Source: Deltaproteobacteria bacterium (GTDB taxonomy: Bacteria; Desulfobacterota; Desulfobacteria; Desulfobacterales; JAUVGT01). From it: a stretch of DNA of 22,803 bases. Positions 21,516-22,803 of this stretch are shown here, in pieces. Position numbers and translations under genes: made by a program. Numbering within the stretch: the stretch's first letter is position 1; every line of letters starts with the position of its first letter. The notes under the pieces were generated by a model, which was not told where the DNA came from, searched no databases, and saw only the letters and a program-made list of their open reading frames with translations. The DNA is taken from the NCBI GenBank assembly GCA_030593645.1, contig JAUVGT010000019.1, positions 1 to 22,803 on the forward strand, given 5' to 3'.

Positions 21516-22610
21516 ATGAGTCGGGGTTCATCTACAAAAGATCAGAAAGAATATTTAGATCATCATGCCGTGACGTATGGAGATTATTTTCTGGCAGTCT
21601 CTCAGTTCCTGGAAAAGGACGGCTTTGCAGCCCTTATCGACGGTATTTCCAAACAGATCGACCATTCCGTGGATAAAAATGATTTTACCACAGTGGAAAT
21701 ATATCTTGAAAAGCACGGGGAGTTTTATCATCCCGCGCGGCTGGAAACCATTGTCTATGATCAAATCATTCGTTTTGTTGTAAATGCTGCTTTTTCAAAA
21801 ATGGGTAATCTTGTTATTAAAAGAGAATTTGAGATATTAAAGAGGTTGAATCAGCACTATCCGGATTCATATATACCGGATGTATACAGCAGCGGTGATG
21901 TGGATTTACCGGGAGATGGGCGGAAGACACGCATGTTTTTGGGCCGGTGGTTCAAGGATTATCATGAGTTTCACCAGACTCTGGATCCGGGGGACAACAC
22001 AAAAAAGATTGCAGTCTGGGATCCGGAAACCGGCAGCTATTATCTTACTGAAAATCAGACCATCGAACTGTATGTGCAGACCGCAAAAATATTGACCGGA
22101 TACTATAACATGGAGACATATGAACAAATCTTTCCATGGCACCATGCAGCCGGCGATTTTGTTATCCGGAAAGAAAAAAACAGTATCGATATTAAGCTGA
22201 TTACCGTACGGAACTATGGTCCGGTTTCTGAAAACAGGGGGAATGATGCGGCCTCGATATTAAACGAACTTCTTATCTTCTTTATTAACCTTTCCATATG
22301 GACACGAATCGACAGGATAGATGGTGTGGGTGGTATTGCATGGTCTGGCGATTCTTCTGTTGAAGGAACAATAAGGGGTTTTTTTAAAGGTTTGGACACC
22401 CAGCCCCTGATTCGTTGTTTCGATATGTCCGTTCGAGATTCATTTACTAAATATTTATCATTCTGGAGCGAATCGGAAATTCTGGATCTCGCTGAAAACA
22501 TCATTGCATTATATCATCCCCAATCTCCGGAAATACCAATCATTAAAAAAAATATCAAAGCTCATATCCAAAATGTGTTCAGCATACTCAATAAATCCGA
22601 TGATGAATAA
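21516..22610 (+). CDS. Uncharacterised protein, possibly kinase-like, with a likely N-terminal frameshift
   Basis: The main frame from ATG 21516 encodes 364 residues. Motifs include KREFEILKRLN and PDVYSSGDVDLPG (a lobe-like segment), MFLGRWFKDYHEFHQ (hinge-like), FPWHHAAGDFVIR and IDIKLITVRNYGP. The His-x2-Gly-Asp and following acidic strand faintly recall aminoglycoside-kinase-like folds, but a catalytic Asp-x4-Asn is not convincing, so this is a weak hypothesis. The in-frame extension back to 21426 has no ribosome site and looks non-coding. A different frame starts with GTG at 21497 behind GGAGAGG and reads VELPDSHESGFIYKRSE. Deleting one A near 21548-21551 would join it smoothly to EYLDHHAVTYGDYF. 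The gene therefore probably carries a one-base frameshift or a sequence error. A CCCCGA/TCGGGG stem (21505-21526) spans the start. No neighbours suggest a function. Confidence 0.72.
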   Translation: MSRGSSTKDQKEYLDHHAVTYGDYFLAVSQFLEKDGFAALIDGISKQIDHSVDKNDFTTVEIYLEKHGEFYHPARLETIVYDQIIRFVVNAAFSKMGNLVIKREFEILKRLNQHYPDSYIPDVYSSGDVDLPGDGRKTRMFLGRWFKDYHEFHQTLDPGDNTKKIAVWDPETGSYYLTENQTIELYVQTAKILTGYYNMETYEQIFPWHHAAGDFVIRKEKNSIDIKLITVRNYGPVSENRGNDAASILNELLIFFINLSIWTRIDRIDGVGGIAWSGDSSVEGTIRGFFKGLDTQPLIRCFDMSVRDSFTKYLSFWSESEILDLAENIIALYHPQSPEIPIIKKNIKAHIQNVFSILNKSDDE

Positions 22611-22767
22611 ACCATCAATGGAGTGGTTTCACAAGAAGATTTAAGATCTCATACCTCCAAAATAGTACAATATCATGTACAATAAATTTTTACTGTCACA
22701 AGATGGAGTGTCTATGTAAAATAGTTGCTTTTATGGATACTTAACTGCGGAGGAGGGTCCTTTTTTA

Positions 22768-22803
22768 TTGACAAAAATCAATAATAATTCTATATCAGCT
22801 CTT
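22768..22803 (+). CDS. Possible gene start at the right edge, or a promoter
   Basis: GGAGGAGGG (22749-22757) is a strong ribosome-like site, and a TTG at 22768 opens a frame reading as (M)TKINNNSISAL to the window edge. The Ile-Asn-Asn-Asn ... Ala-Leu pattern faintly resembles flagellin N-termini, but 12 residues are far too few. The same bases also form TTGACA-17-TATATC (22768-22796), a good promoter. The two readings are not easily compatible, and more sequence is needed to choose. The rest of 22611-22767 shows only the near-repeat GTACAAT twice (22666-22682). Confidence 0.22.
   Translation, partial: MTKINNNSISAL

Noticed and set aside
1..22803. CRISPR arrays, tRNA or rRNA genes, and complete insertion sequences
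   Set aside because: None were seen: no evenly spaced direct repeats, no cloverleaf with a CCA-type end, and no transposase-like frame on either strand.

Overview
The window looks like chromosomal DNA of a sulfate-reducing deltaproteobacterium (Desulfobacterota, Desulfobacterales-like). This rests on the overall gene style: very large propeller-type sensor kinases, a BMP-family binding protein, paired LeuCD-type hydro-lyases, a cysteine-tailed ArsR, and palindromic repeats beginning CCACGAAACAC. It is an inference; there is no rRNA, tRNA or taxonomic marker gene here, and no CRISPR array or complete insertion sequence.

Layout. 1-465: the start of a truncated minus-strand gene of unknown function, preceded by a sigma54-like -24/-12 promoter and two upstream palindromes. 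466-7413: two divergent sensory genes, a 1510-residue membrane-anchored propeller histidine kinase (minus) and a soluble REC-GAF-kinase-REC hybrid (plus). 7414-10222: an accessory island with twin small paralogues (7711, 8249), a DUF488 gene (8823) and a convergent gene with a C-x4-C-SGH-x5-DWE motif (9334). Three of these four genes carry the same promoter architecture: GTAGTT boxes 24-25 nt apart, with the second always 13 nt before a TTGATT -35 that is followed 16-17 nt later by TATATA. 10425-10985: a ferritin pseudogene with three frameshifts, and its surviving terminator. 10985-13542: a secreted cysteine-pair protein, a tiny ORF behind a perfect Shine-Dalgarno and a switch-like leader, and an arsR gene whose promoter predicts a leaderless mRNA.

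13651-15079: remains of a BMP-type (nucleoside-like) ABC importer. The binding protein is intact, the permease is an N-terminus/C-terminus deletion fusion, and no ATPase is present. 15278-20195: an XRE-cupin regulator followed by leuD-leuC-leuC-leuD, two complete aconitase-superfamily hydro-lyases without leuA or leuB, then a small secreted protein. 20240-22803: a GNAT fragment, a terminator, a TPR protein, a MITE nested inside another palindromic repeat, a large uncharacterised protein whose N-terminus appears to be separated by a one-base frameshift, and a possible gene start at the right edge.

How it may work together. The regulator at 15326 lies between the divergent BMP gene and the hydro-lyase genes, so it probably controls import and/or dehydration of an unidentified hydroxy-acid or related substrate. 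The shared promoters at 7539-10222 imply one common regulator for the small paralogues and the CSGH/DWE protein. That shared promoter family is the most interesting undescribed signal in the window. The many decayed genes (ferritin, permease, GNAT) show that the region is undergoing turnover.
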